A stretch of DNA of 64,000 nucleotides, from contig LBWM01000010.1 of assembly GCA_000993615.1 (NCBI GenBank), positions 23,647 through 87,646 of the forward strand, given 5' to 3'. The DNA comes from Candidatus Peregrinibacteria bacterium GW2011_GWF2_39_17 (GTDB taxonomy: Bacteria > Patescibacteriota > Gracilibacteria > UBA1369 > UBA12473). A model generated the notes under the pieces. The model was given only the letters and a program-made list of their open reading frames with translations, did not search any database and was not told where the DNA came from. The position numbers and the translations under genes are program-made. Of the stretch, positions 26,916-36,540 are shown piece by piece (the stretch's first letter is position 1; each line of letters starts with the position of its first letter).

Positions 26916-28946
26916 ATGAGGATGTTACCTATCAAGATAGAATCCATTATCAGACAAGGCAAGACTTATCTTCCCCAATTAAATGAAAAGCGCTTACTCA
27001 ACGCTTATTTTTTTGCAAAAGAGGCACACAAAAATCAACAACGGGTGGATGGAACTTCCTATATTATCCATCCCCTATCCGCTGCCTTTACCCTAACTCG
27101 CCTTCATGCCGACGAAGATACCTTAATTGCCACCTTAATTCACGATGTGCCGGAAGACACTGATTATACCTTTGAGGATATTAAAGAAAAATTTGGAGCC
27201 GAAATAGCTTTTTTAGTAGAAGGAGCAACCAAACTCGAAAAAGTCAATTATCGAAATAACATGGCTGATCGTCAAATAGAATCAATTAAAAAATTCCTTT
27301 TACACAGCACGCAAGACATTCGCATCCTATTTATTAAATTGGCGGATCGCCTTCATAACATGCAAACGCTTAGTGCCTTACCGAGAGAGAAACAATTAAG
27401 AGTAGCGCACGAAACCATGGATATTTACATCCCGATTGCTAATCTTTTAGGTATTTGGGAGATAAAACAAGAATTGGAAGATCTTTGTTTTCGCTATATT
27501 TACCCTGACGAATACGAAGAATTAAATTCTAAAATGAAACAAATTCACACAAAACATGATCGCCAAATTAAATCAATGAAAACAACATTAGAAAAAAATT
27601 TAACCAGACTGAAAATTAGTGCTGAAGTATCACTTCGCCCTCAAAATCTTTTTACTATTTTCCAAAAAATGGTTGAAACTAATCGAAGGCTCAATGATAC
27701 AGACGATTTATTGGGAATTAGGATAATTGTTCACGATAAAGAAACCTGTTATCGCGTTCTGGGAATCATTCATGAACTATTTCGCCCCAAAGCCGGAAGG
27801 GTCAAAGACTATATTGCCATTCCCAAGGTAAATGGCTATAAATCCCTTCACACCACGGTCTTTGCTAAAGGAGGAATTTTAACGGAATTTCAAATCAGAA
27901 CAACTGACATGCAAGCCGAATCTGACTATGGCATTGCCGCCCATTACTATTACAACAAACAATGTGCTAAAAATTCCACAAATTGCCAATGTCAATGGGT
28001 CCAAAAGCAATCTACTTGGATGAAAAAAATAATTGATATGCAGCGGGAAAATAATAATAATGGCGATTTTATAAAAAACCTAAAAGTCGATATTTTCAGA
28101 GATCGAATTTTTGTCTTTACGCCCAGTGGTGATGTCCTAGATCTTCCAGAAGGAGCCATTGGTGTTGATTTTGCCTATCACATTCATTCCGATCTCGGCG
28201 ACCAAGCTATTAAAATATATCGCAACGGGCAAGAATTTCCCATTACCAGCGAATTAAAAACCGGGGAAACACTTGAAGTTATTACTTCTAAAAAGCAAAA
28301 AATACCCCCACGCGAATGGATCGAAAAGGTAAAAACCAATTTAGCAAAAAGAAAAATTAGTGAATCACTTAAACGTCAAAGCCGCCCCAAATGTTACCGC
28401 GATGGTATTAAATTTCTGGCTAAAGAACTACATCGATATGGGTGCAATGAATTAGCGACCATATCTCCTGAACAAAAAAACTTTTTATTAGAAAAATTTG
28501 ATGTAAAAACCTGGCACGAATTTATTGAACAGGTTGGCGAAGGGGAAATTTCCCAATATGAAGTAATTCAAAATCTTTACCCAATTGAAAAAATCATGGG
28601 CATCCCCCATCGAACTACTAAAGATTACAGTCCCCTTGCCAAAATTCATTATAGTAAAATTGAAGGAGCAGTAGTAAGACGCACTTCCATAAGCTCCCCA
28701 GCTCCGTATTATCGTCTAACCATCTTTCTAAAGATCATTAACAGAGTCGGAATTTTACGCGACATTGGAATAGAATTAGCCAACCTCGGCGTCAATATTT
28801 ACAAAATAGAAGTAGAGCCAGATCCGAAAATAAAAAAATACGACTTCATTATGGTCATTGAGGTTATATCCTTACAGCAATTACAACGTGTTTTTGAATC
28901 ACTAGAATCAATTGATGGAGTACGAGAAGTTATTCGAATTAATTAG
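26916..28946 (+). CDS. Bifunctional (p)ppGpp synthetase/hydrolase RelA/SpoT
   Basis: Makes and degrades the stringent-response alarmone. 676 aa. The HD hydrolase domain (about 25-185) keeps His52, the HD pair His76-Asp77 and the ED pair Glu80-Asp81, so hydrolysis is likely retained. The synthetase domain (about 240-350) has DLLGIRIIV and YIAIPKVNGYKSLHT. Then TGS (about 395-455) and a C-terminal ACT domain (LTIFLKIINRVGILRDIG onward). The ATG at 26916 is followed by another at codon 3. Monocistronic between mnmA and the convergent hisA-like gene. Confidence 0.95.
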   Translation: MRMLPIKIESIIRQGKTYLPQLNEKRLLNAYFFAKEAHKNQQRVDGTSYIIHPLSAAFTLTRLHADEDTLIATLIHDVPEDTDYTFEDIKEKFGAEIAFLVEGATKLEKVNYRNNMADRQIESIKKFLLHSTQDIRILFIKLADRLHNMQTLSALPREKQLRVAHETMDIYIPIANLLGIWEIKQELEDLCFRYIYPDEYEELNSKMKQIHTKHDRQIKSMKTTLEKNLTRLKISAEVSLRPQNLFTIFQKMVETNRRLNDTDDLLGIRIIVHDKETCYRVLGIIHELFRPKAGRVKDYIAIPKVNGYKSLHTTVFAKGGILTEFQIRTTDMQAESDYGIAAHYYYNKQCAKNSTNCQCQWVQKQSTWMKKIIDMQRENNNNGDFIKNLKVDIFRDRIFVFTPSGDVLDLPEGAIGVDFAYHIHSDLGDQAIKIYRNGQEFPITSELKTGETLEVITSKKQKIPPREWIEKVKTNLAKRKISESLKRQSRPKCYRDGIKFLAKELHRYGCNELATISPEQKNFLLEKFDVKTWHEFIEQVGEGEISQYEVIQNLYPIEKIMGIPHRTTKDYSPLAKIHYSKIEGAVVRRTSISSPAPYYRLTIFLKIINRVGILRDIGIELANLGVNIYKIEVEPDPKIKKYDFIMVIEVISLQQLQRVFESLESIDGVREVIRIN

Positions 28947-28974
28947 AGGAACGATTGAAAATAAAATTCTATCC

Positions 28975-29697
28975 CTAATGAAAATGCTCAAAACGATCTA
29001 TTTCCTCATTTAAATTAAGTTTGTATTCCATAAAAGCTCGGCTAATAATAGCTCCGGCAGAATTAATCGAATTTAAAATACGCAAATCATCGGTAGCCAC
29101 GACCCCACCAGAAGAAAAAACTTTAACTGCGGCATTCAAAGTCGAAATTAAACGATCAACTTCATCATAATTGGGATGATACAACGTACCTTGTCGCTCC
29201 ATATCATTATAAACAATTTGGGTAACACCCTTCTTCGCCATCTGTTCTGCAATTTCAATTACTTCATCTGCTTCTTCAGGTAAGCTGTCTGATTCGACCC
29301 ATTCACGCCTGGCCTTAATACCAAAAAAAATATTGTCAGCACCGTATTTATAAATAGCCTCCTCCACCATAAATCGTGCTGTCACTCCCAGAACAACCTT
29401 TTTAACTCCCATTTTAAAAATTGTTTCCATCATTTCGATACTCCGAATCGCTCCGCCCACAGAAATCGGCACTTTTACTACTTCACATATTTTCTGGATT
29501 ATTTTAAAATTCTGCAAATCTCCCTGCTGACTAGCATCCAAATCAATAACGTGAATTAAAGAACACCCCTTCCTCTCAAATGATTTAGCCCAATTAACCG
29601 GACTTCCGGGATAAATTTTCTTCTGAACAGTTTCCTGCCCCTTATACAGGGAAACACATCGCCCTTTCTGAATATAAATAGCCGGAACAATGAGCAT
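28975..29697 (-). CDS. HisA-like TIM-barrel protein lacking the catalytic residues
   Basis: 240 aa and colinear with HisA (ProFAR isomerase). The phosphate-binding loops are kept: VGGAIR (80-85), SSGGVVATDDL (195-205) and ISRAFM (218-223). The four residues I know as catalytic in Thermotoga HisA all differ: Asp8 is Tyr8 (PAIYIQKG), Asp127 falls at a Lys (FFGIKAR), Thr164 is Asn164, and Asp169 is Gln169 (NDMERQGTL). No other his gene is present. It may be a pseudo-enzyme or have a new sugar-phosphate substrate; the histidine-pathway name should not be transferred. It converges with relA and diverges from pgk. Confidence 0.82.
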   Translation of the reverse strand: MLIVPAIYIQKGRCVSLYKGQETVQKKIYPGSPVNWAKSFERKGCSLIHVIDLDASQQGDLQNFKIIQKICEVVKVPISVGGAIRSIEMMETIFKMGVKKVVLGVTARFMVEEAIYKYGADNIFFGIKARREWVESDSLPEEADEVIEIAEQMAKKGVTQIVYNDMERQGTLYHPNYDEVDRLISTLNAAVKVFSSGGVVATDDLRILNSINSAGAIISRAFMEYKLNLNEEIDRFEHFH

Positions 29698-29799
29698 TTA
29701 ATCTTTTAAAAAAATAAAAACATACCCGTATCAGCCACATCTTATCTTAGTCGAAATTTAAAAAGGGTACAAACTAATGGTGTTTTCACTCACAAGCTT

Positions 29800-29808
29800 T
29801 GTTATAAT
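29800..29808 (+). promoter_or_regulatory. Extended -10 promoter of pgk
   Basis: TG at 29800-29801, one base, then TATAAT (29803-29808), an extended -10 element with no good -35. Transcription should begin about 29815, which is the A of the pgk ATG, so the mRNA is probably leaderless. Confidence 0.58.
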
Positions 29809-29814
29809 CAGCTC

Positions 29815-31017
29815 ATGCCAATTTCCATACGTACTATTCATGACCAACTTGAACTCAAAGGAAAACGCGTCCTAGTGCGAGTGGACTTTAACCTACCAAT
29901 GGATGAAAACGGTAAAATAACTGATACAACACGGCTTGAAGCCACTGAACCAACTATCAGATATCTTATTCAAAAAGAGGCTCGGGTTATTCTCTTATCA
30001 CATTTGGGGCGACCAAAACCCAATGAACACGATGAACGGTTAAAAATGGACGAAGTAGCTAAAACTTTTTCGCAAATTTTCAAAATTCCAATTAAAAAAA
30101 TGGACAAATGTTTTGGAAAAGAAGTCGACCAAGCAATTACTAATCTAAAAAATGGAGAAGTTATTCTTCTGGAAAACACGCGCTTTCACTGCGAAGAAGA
30201 AAAAAATGATCCCCAATTTACAAAAACCTTAGCCTCATACGGGGATTTATTCGTTAACGACGCTTTTGGGGCAGCGCACCGCGCCCATTCTTCCAACGTA
30301 GGAATTGCTGATTTTCTACCAACTTATGCCGGATTTCTACTGGAAAAAGAAATTAAAGTGCTTACCGCCTTACTAGAAACTCCGGAACGTCCCCTGGTTT
30401 TTTTAGTTGGAGGAGCCAAAATTGACACTAAAATTGGTGTCCTGGAGCATTTTTTAGGAAAAGCAGACACGGTTCTAGTTGGAGGCGGGCTAGCAAATAC
30501 TTTTATTCACGCCTCGGGTTATGACGTCGGTAACTCCCTGTGCGAAAAAGATAAAGAAAATCTAGCAAAACGCTTAATGGCCGAATGTGTTGATTTTCAC
30601 GAACGTTTTTTAATCCCAACAGACGTTATTGTTTCAGATAAAATTGCCGAAGACGCAAAAACATTTACTCTAGCTATCGAAAATGTTCCAAAAGATTTAA
30701 AAATCCTTGATATCGGCCCAAAAACAATTGAAAAATATCTGCAAATCATCCAAAAAGCAAAAACCGTGGTCTGGAATGGCCCACCAGGACTTTATGAGTT
30801 TACACCCTTTGCTAGGGGTACCAAAAGCATAGCTAAGGGTCTATCAAATTTACAAACCACCACCATTCTCGGAGGAGGAGATACTGTTGACGCCATTCGC
30901 AAATTTGGCCACTCCTTCAAGGAATTTTCGCATGTCTCCACCGGAGGAGGAGCCATGTTGGAATTTTTAGAAGGCAAAGAATTACCCGGAGTAAAAATTG
31001 TAACAATGGCAAAATAA
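29815..31017 (+). CDS. pgk: Phosphoglycerate kinase
   Basis: Glycolytic kinase producing ATP from 1,3-bisphosphoglycerate. 400 aa, normal. N-terminal VRVDFNLPMDENGKITD, the HLGRPK substrate loop, FVNDAFGAAHRAHSS, GGAKIDTKIGVL, and C-terminal nucleotide loops WNGPPGLYEF and GGGDTVDAI / STGGGAMLEFLEG are all intact. It is a stand-alone gene with its own promoter, apparently translated from a leaderless message. Confidence 0.98.
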   Translation: MPISIRTIHDQLELKGKRVLVRVDFNLPMDENGKITDTTRLEATEPTIRYLIQKEARVILLSHLGRPKPNEHDERLKMDEVAKTFSQIFKIPIKKMDKCFGKEVDQAITNLKNGEVILLENTRFHCEEEKNDPQFTKTLASYGDLFVNDAFGAAHRAHSSNVGIADFLPTYAGFLLEKEIKVLTALLETPERPLVFLVGGAKIDTKIGVLEHFLGKADTVLVGGGLANTFIHASGYDVGNSLCEKDKENLAKRLMAECVDFHERFLIPTDVIVSDKIAEDAKTFTLAIENVPKDLKILDIGPKTIEKYLQIIQKAKTVVWNGPPGLYEFTPFARGTKSIAKGLSNLQTTTILGGGDTVDAIRKFGHSFKEFSHVSTGGGAMLEFLEGKELPGVKIVTMAK

Positions 31018-31063
31018 CCCTAAATTACTCACTCCTCGAGTGATACTACGTTTAACTCTAAAT

Positions 31064-33688
31064 CTAATTTAATTCAACATTCGTACCGATTTGCCTTCCC
31101 TCTTCTCTAATGAAAGCTGGTTCCGTTATTCTTTTTATTTCCGGAGGCAAACTCCAGCGTTTAATTTTATCCTCAACCACACTACGAGGATGGCTATAAC
31201 GTTCCCGAGAAACCTTAATAATTTTCTCCCGACGCCCGTCTTCGATTTCTGAAGCCCCTTCCGGTGGAGATAATGTATCCGCGGAAAAGGGTCGGCTGGG
31301 CATTCCCTCTATTAGTAATTTTGTGTAAACCGTATATTTATTTAAACCCACTAAATCATTAGGCGTCACGATTTCCTCAAATTGCTGTGAAAGATATTCC
31401 GCATCATCATATCCAATTTGAAAAGAAACAATAGACCCAACATTACCAAAAACAGCGTCTCTTACTTCTTCAGGCATTTGAGCAATGTATTGATTAGCCA
31501 TGGTTAAATTAAGCCGATACTTGCGAGCTTCAGACAAGATAGTGGCAAAAGAGTCAGTGGCAAAATTTTGAAATTCATCAACATAAAGGAAAAAATCCTT
31601 TCGATCGCGTTCTGGTGTATCGGCCCGGCTCATGGCATCCAACTGAAATTTCGTAATCATCATTGCACCCAACAAGGAAGAATTATCCTCTCCGATTTTC
31701 CCTTTCGAAAGATTAACTATTACTATTTTCCCCTTATCCATTGCAAAACGTAAATCTAAAGAACTTTTTGGCTGCCCCACGATATTACGAATAATTGAAC
31801 TAGAAAGAAATTGACCAACCTTATTGAGAATTGGTGAAATAGCCTCAACCCTTAATTTATCACTCATTTGTTCAAATTCATTTTCCCAAAAAGACCTTAC
31901 CACTGGATCTTCAATTTTTTTAATCACTAACTTACGGTAGCTAGCATCTTGAAGAATCCGCGTAATCCCCAGCATTGTAGTTCCAGGGTAACTCAACAAA
32001 GAAAGAATTGTATTACGCAAAATATGCTCCAATCTTGGCCCCCAGCTCTCAGCATAAATTTTCTTAAAAATACCCACTAACCCAGAACAAACAATTGAAT
32101 TAAAATTCTGATCCACACTTTCCAGCATATTAAAAGCAACAGGATTTTCTCGATCAGAAGGATCAAAAATAATCACATCATTTGTTCTCCTAGCAGGCAC
32201 AAAATCTATAATTCTCTCTGCTAAATCACCATGCGGATCAATAACCCCAATTCCTTTCCCAGATTGAATATCAGAATAAATCATATTTTCCAATAAAGTA
32301 GTTTTGCCCATTCCGGTTTTACCAATAATGTACATGTGTCTCCGCCGATCAGGATCACATTTAATCCCAAAAACCTGATGCATCCCTCGATAATTTGTTT
32401 TACCCAAAAGTGTCAAATTTTCCGGCTCAACCATTTCCTGACTAGGTAAATCAATCGGCGGCTCTAATTTTCGAGATTTAACCCAATCAATGTTCGGAGT
32501 TTGAACAACTGAACTCGGCGCATGAAAAACAGTAGCCAACTCCTCCACATTTAAAACCATACTATTTAAACCTAACGCCCGATCCTTAAAAAATTTAAAC
32601 TCCTTATCATCCACTTTAATTTCTCCCATTTCAAACTCATTCAACAAAGGAAGGTTAAATTGCTTAAATGATCCACCAATTTCCCTAATTTTTAACTTTC
32701 CGGCCGTAATATCCCTACTCATCGATAAATATCCAATTCGAATATTTACCTCAAATAACAATTTCCCAACCTTATCAATACAAGCGTCCATTATATTTTC
32801 TTTATCATGAGTCCGTGAAAGACCTTCATTAAGATCATCGTCATTACCTCCGCCTGATCCGGAAGACAAGGTTAATTGCCCTTTAAATCCAACCGTTTTT
32901 CGTCGAAACCAAAAAACTAAATAAAATGGAAAAAACAAAACCCGTGGCCAAACTTTTCGGGTGGCCAACATGTTAATATAAATTTTTTGCAATCTTTCAA
33001 TATTTCCCAAAATACCTTTATTTATAATCCTAAGGATTTCCGTATATTTAATTCTCCATTTATCATCCAAGGGAACTACAACTATCTGAATCCAAGCTTC
33101 ATCGCTAAGATGATTTAATTTCGCCAAGGCAGAAGTTATTCCAGCCATAGGATCAGCCGGGATTCTAGTCATCCGATCCTCAAACTGCGGATACCGCTTA
33201 ATAGGAAAAACTACTGGGTCAGAAAGTCCAATTTCCGCAGAAATTAATACACCTTTACCAGACAAAGGCTCAAATTTATCTTTAGTTCTCAGATCAATCG
33301 CCTTTTGCCCCACCATCAAACTTTTACTTTGGCTTTCAACTGAGGGAATCGCTTCCCGTGTACTAATCTCCATTTGCATGATATTCGCATTCACGTAATC
33401 CTCTTCCTCGAAAATTTCCACATTGGGATAATGAGCATAAATCTGACCCTCAACTAAACTTTTATATTTTCGTTCACAATTAACTAAAAATTGAATTTGC
33501 CTTTTCCGATGTACAATTTCGAAACTAATTCTAGCCCCACGGATTCCAAAAAGACGCCTATACCAGGGCACATCCTCATAAATAGAATGCAAAGCAGAAA
33601 AAATCTGTTCAGCCGCGATGGGACCAGGACCAGGTTCGATTTCCTTAGGGACCTTAATGGAAAGGATAATACGTTCAGAATCAATCAT
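31064..33688 (-). CDS. Type IV secretion/conjugation-like ATPase (TraD/VirB4-like)
   Basis: 874 aa. The N-terminal about 430 residues are an unclassified region with a short hydrophobic stretch (VLFFPFYLVFWF, about 249-260). The C-terminal P-loop domain has Walker A IGKTGMGKTTL and Walker B DFFLYVDEFQNF, followed by the ANQYIAQMPEEVRDAVFGNVGS sensor region typical of TraD/TraG/VirB4-type DNA- or protein-pumping ATPases. It starts within ruvX (8-nt overlap) and ends a housekeeping run. No relaxase or pilus genes are near. In CPR such ATPases are often chromosomal and may serve type IV pili or DNA uptake; that role is inference. Confidence 0.8.
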   Translation of the reverse strand: MIDSERIILSIKVPKEIEPGPGPIAAEQIFSALHSIYEDVPWYRRLFGIRGARISFEIVHRKRQIQFLVNCERKYKSLVEGQIYAHYPNVEIFEEEDYVNANIMQMEISTREAIPSVESQSKSLMVGQKAIDLRTKDKFEPLSGKGVLISAEIGLSDPVVFPIKRYPQFEDRMTRIPADPMAGITSALAKLNHLSDEAWIQIVVVPLDDKWRIKYTEILRIINKGILGNIERLQKIYINMLATRKVWPRVLFFPFYLVFWFRRKTVGFKGQLTLSSGSGGGNDDDLNEGLSRTHDKENIMDACIDKVGKLLFEVNIRIGYLSMSRDITAGKLKIREIGGSFKQFNLPLLNEFEMGEIKVDDKEFKFFKDRALGLNSMVLNVEELATVFHAPSSVVQTPNIDWVKSRKLEPPIDLPSQEMVEPENLTLLGKTNYRGMHQVFGIKCDPDRRRHMYIIGKTGMGKTTLLENMIYSDIQSGKGIGVIDPHGDLAERIIDFVPARRTNDVIIFDPSDRENPVAFNMLESVDQNFNSIVCSGLVGIFKKIYAESWGPRLEHILRNTILSLLSYPGTTMLGITRILQDASYRKLVIKKIEDPVVRSFWENEFEQMSDKLRVEAISPILNKVGQFLSSSIIRNIVGQPKSSLDLRFAMDKGKIVIVNLSKGKIGEDNSSLLGAMMITKFQLDAMSRADTPERDRKDFFLYVDEFQNFATDSFATILSEARKYRLNLTMANQYIAQMPEEVRDAVFGNVGSIVSFQIGYDDAEYLSQQFEEIVTPNDLVGLNKYTVYTKLLIEGMPSRPFSADTLSPPEGASEIEDGRREKIIKVSRERYSHPRSVVEDKIKRWSLPPEIKRITEPAFIREEGRQIGTNVELN

Positions 33689-34106
33689 GCCGTGATTTTA
33701 CCATATCTAAATAGGTTTGCAGTAAAATTTGAGCGGCCACTGCGTCATCGCCTTTAGACTTTTTCGCCTGTATGGTGGTTAGACGTTCATCCATCTTCGC
33801 TACCGGTAAACCAAAAGTGGCCACAAGTACCTCAATAAATTGTTGTGTTTCCTTGGTTTGAGTTGTTACCTCACCCTGCATACTCAAAGGCCACCCAACA
33901 ACAATTTCCTCAATCTTTTCCCTTGCAATAAATTCTCTAATTTTTGCCAAATTTTCAGCGCAATTTTTACCCTTTAAAACGACCCTTGGGAAAGCAATAA
34001 TCCGATTAGGATCAGAAATAGCAATACCAATTGATTTTTTACCATAATCAATACCTATGATTTTTCCAGCCGGACTAAAATCTTTAACCTTATTTTTCGG
34101 CAACAA
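33681..34106 (-). CDS. ruvX: RuvX/YqgF Holliday-junction-resolvase-like protein
   Basis: RNase H-fold nuclease family linked to 16S rRNA 5' processing or junction resolution. 141 aa, normal. Active-site acids: Asp24 (GIDYGKKSIGIA), Glu in EEIVVGWPLSMQGE, and Asp in DERLTTIQA. The gene overlaps rplI upstream by 17 nt and the ATPase gene downstream by 8 nt, so the three are translationally linked. Confidence 0.93.
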   Translation of the reverse strand: MLPKNKVKDFSPAGKIIGIDYGKKSIGIAISDPNRIIAFPRVVLKGKNCAENLAKIREFIAREKIEEIVVGWPLSMQGEVTTQTKETQQFIEVLVATFGLPVAKMDERLTTIQAKKSKGDDAVAAQILLQTYLDMVKSRHD

Positions 34107-34539
34107 TAGATACTTTAAGAATAGCGCTGGTATGATCTGTCAAAACAACCTTAACTTCATATTCGCCTGTTGATTTTAAGTGTTCATCAATTTCAACCGC
34201 CCCCTTTTCTAATTCAATTTTTAACTGTTTTTCCAAGGCTTCTTGAATTTGTTTATCCGTAACTGCGGCATAAAGTTTCCCTTTGGAAGTTACCTTTTTA
34301 GCAAAAGTAAGCTTCAGGGATTCAATCATTTCCTTATATTCCTCAGCTTTAGCAATAATTTCCTCTTTTCGCTTAATAGCCTTTCCTTGCTGTATTTCAA
34401 GCTGTTTCAGAAGTTTTTCCGTCATTCTCAAGGCTAAACCACGTGGGGACAAAAAATTACGGAAATAACCCTTCTTAACATTCTTAATATCTCCTTTTTT
34501 GCCTAAAGACTGAACATGTTGAGTGAGAACAATTTGCAT
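34090..34539 (-). CDS. rplI: Ribosomal protein bL9
   Basis: 149 aa, standard. The N-terminal rRNA-binding domain MQIVLTQHVQSLGKKGDIKNVKKGYFRNFLSPRGLA is followed by the long connecting helix (about 40-75) and the C-terminal globular domain (GKLYAAVTDKQIQEAL onward). The 3' end overlaps ruvX by 17 nt. Confidence 0.96.
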   Translation of the reverse strand: MQIVLTQHVQSLGKKGDIKNVKKGYFRNFLSPRGLALRMTEKLLKQLEIQQGKAIKRKEEIIAKAEEYKEMIESLKLTFAKKVTSKGKLYAAVTDKQIQEALEKQLKIELEKGAVEIDEHLKSTGEYEVKVVLTDHTSAILKVSIVAEK

Positions 34540-34572
34540 GGTAGATAAATTAAAATTTAAAAATCGAAATAA

Positions 34573-36285
34573 CTATTCCACAACCCAATTTAGTATATTA
34601 GCAAAACGATCTTGTGGAAAGAGAAGATTTTGAGTATGGATATTTTTAATTCGCGGATCAATCAAAAAATAATAAGTAGGTCGATACAAAAGCACTGCCG
34701 GAATATCATTTTTAAAAATTTCCGCTAAATCTCTTAAATATTCTGGCTTTGCAACTTCATTATCAAAAGTATTTCGGATTGCTTCAATATAAAAATCCGC
34801 TTTTGGATTTGTATAGTTTGACAAATTTAACCCTTTCCCTTTAGCCTGACTAGAATGCCAATAAGCATAGGTGTCCAAATTATAACCTAAATTCTGGCCA
34901 TAAAGTAAAAGGTCATAATCCTGATCCTTAACCCTAGTCTGAAATTGGGCACCTTCGTAACTTTTTATCGTAACCTGAATGCCAATTTTAGTAAGCTGCT
35001 CAACAAGAATCTCCGAAGTAATCTTGTTTACCTCTTCGCTTTGAGGATTATCGGAATATGCTCTCCTCAGTAAAGTCAAAGCTAAAACCTCCTTTGACCC
35101 ATCCTCATTCTTCTTAACGCGAAACCCTAAATCATCATCAAGTTCAAAGCCAGCATCATAAAGTGCCCCGGCTGCTTCTTCAGGATTAGTCTGATAAATC
35201 CAATCCTCCTGATTTAATTCCAGAAGAGGGGTATCCACATTTTGACTATAACCAATAGCCTGAATAATCGCTTTCTTATCAATGGCTTTTTGAATTGCTA
35301 AACGTACCCGTCTATCACTCAATATTTCCTTGTCAGTATCCATAAACAAAGCCGTATATTGGGGTAAAGAATACTCATAGGCTGTAAAATTATCGGTTTG
35401 CGTTTTCTCCAAAAGATATTTAGAAATACGAGCAATCCCGTGAACTTCCCCTCTGGATTTAAGTAAAGTCTCAAAATTAGGAAAAGCCAAAAAAGTAATT
35501 TCCGTAATATCTGGCTGCTTTGCCTGCCAGTAATCCTTATTATAAGTTAAGGTAACCCGCGTGATTCCATTTTCCAAGACATCATAAGCTCCCGTTACTT
35601 TATACGAGCCATTTCCAATTGGCTCACGGTTAAAATCAACGGAATCTAATTCCGTAATCGAAACATCCGCCAAAAGATGCTTTGGCAAAATACCCACAGT
35701 CAATTGAGTAAAAAAGAAAGAATTAGGTTCACTTAATTTCATGGTAATAGTTTTTTCATTAACCATTTTTACTTCAACACCGGCAAACGTAGATTTCAAA
35801 ACCGAATTTTCAAATTCCGGATTCTGAATAACGTCATGATAAGTAAAATAAACATCCTCAGCCGTAAGCGAAATACCATCATGCCATTTTAAGCCGTCTC
35901 GAAGCACAAAAGTATAAAGTGTTTTTGCTTCATCCAGGGTATGTGTCGCCATATTTTCCACAACCTTTTTTTGATCAGGATCATATTTACTTAACCCTTC
36001 AAAAATAAGACTGGTAATATCACGATCAATCTCATTTAAGTCAGCATAAATTGGATTCAACCTAATAATTTCTCCTACCATCCCTTCAGAATAAGTATGC
36101 CCACCCCAAATTACATTCACAATATTTTGCCCCTTCCAATCACCACTAATCAATTTCCAACCACTAAATAGCAATACTAAACCTAAAAACCCACTCAAAA
36201 TTCGTTCATTAGGAGAATAAGACTTAAAAGTCTTCTTCAAAACTGATGAACCTGATTTTTTCCTAGAAAAACTCATTAACTTCAT
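34573..36285 (-). CDS. Peptide/nickel ABC-type substrate-binding protein (SBP family 5), membrane-anchored
   Basis: 570 aa. Basic N-terminus, then a hydrophobic segment (about 29-45, ILSGFLGLVLLFSGWKL) with no lipobox Cys, so an uncleaved anchor is likely. The family-5 body follows: LNPIYADLNEIDRDITSLIFEGL, YTFVLRDGLKWHDGISLTAEDV, PNSFFFTQLTVGILPKHLL, and DRRVRLAIQKAIDKKAII. Such proteins capture oligopeptides for an ABC importer. No permease or ATPase gene is adjacent: the neighbours are secG and rplI, 14 and 33 nt away. Confidence 0.87.
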   Translation of the reverse strand: MKLMSFSRKKSGSSVLKKTFKSYSPNERILSGFLGLVLLFSGWKLISGDWKGQNIVNVIWGGHTYSEGMVGEIIRLNPIYADLNEIDRDITSLIFEGLSKYDPDQKKVVENMATHTLDEAKTLYTFVLRDGLKWHDGISLTAEDVYFTYHDVIQNPEFENSVLKSTFAGVEVKMVNEKTITMKLSEPNSFFFTQLTVGILPKHLLADVSITELDSVDFNREPIGNGSYKVTGAYDVLENGITRVTLTYNKDYWQAKQPDITEITFLAFPNFETLLKSRGEVHGIARISKYLLEKTQTDNFTAYEYSLPQYTALFMDTDKEILSDRRVRLAIQKAIDKKAIIQAIGYSQNVDTPLLELNQEDWIYQTNPEEAAGALYDAGFELDDDLGFRVKKNEDGSKEVLALTLLRRAYSDNPQSEEVNKITSEILVEQLTKIGIQVTIKSYEGAQFQTRVKDQDYDLLLYGQNLGYNLDTYAYWHSSQAKGKGLNLSNYTNPKADFYIEAIRNTFDNEVAKPEYLRDLAEIFKNDIPAVLLYRPTYYFLIDPRIKNIHTQNLLFPQDRFANILNWVVE

Positions 36286-36299
36286 ACTAATAGTTCACC

Positions 36300-36521
36300 T
36301 TAAGAGTGAATTACCGAAACTATAAAAGATAGAATCAAAAAAGCCACAACCACTACAATAGTTGTGGTGGCCAAAATTTTCTCCGCTCCCCTTTTTGTCG
36401 CATAAAAACCACCTTCGCCACCGAAAGTAGCCGAAAGTCCACTTCCACGATTTTGGACTAAAATTACTAATACCAACACCAAAGCACTGGCAATCTGTAA
36501 AATTTTTAAAATAGAAATCAT
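36300..36521 (-). CDS. secG: Preprotein translocase subunit SecG
   Basis: 73 aa with two transmembrane helices (about 3-22 and 50-70) joined by the glycine-rich loop NRGSGLSATFGGEGGFYATKRGAEK, the SecG signature. Auxiliary subunit of the SecYEG channel. It sits 14 nt before the substrate-binding protein gene and 19 nt after a small membrane protein gene. Confidence 0.93.
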   Translation of the reverse strand: MISILKILQIASALVLVLVILVQNRGSGLSATFGGEGGFYATKRGAEKILATTTIVVVVAFLILSFIVSVIHS

Positions 36522-36540
36522 AGGTAAAATTTAAGAATAT

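Noticed and set aside
28975..29697. Annotation as a functional histidine-pathway isomerase
   Set aside because: All four catalytic positions differ and no other his genes are seen, so only a HisA-like fold is claimed.
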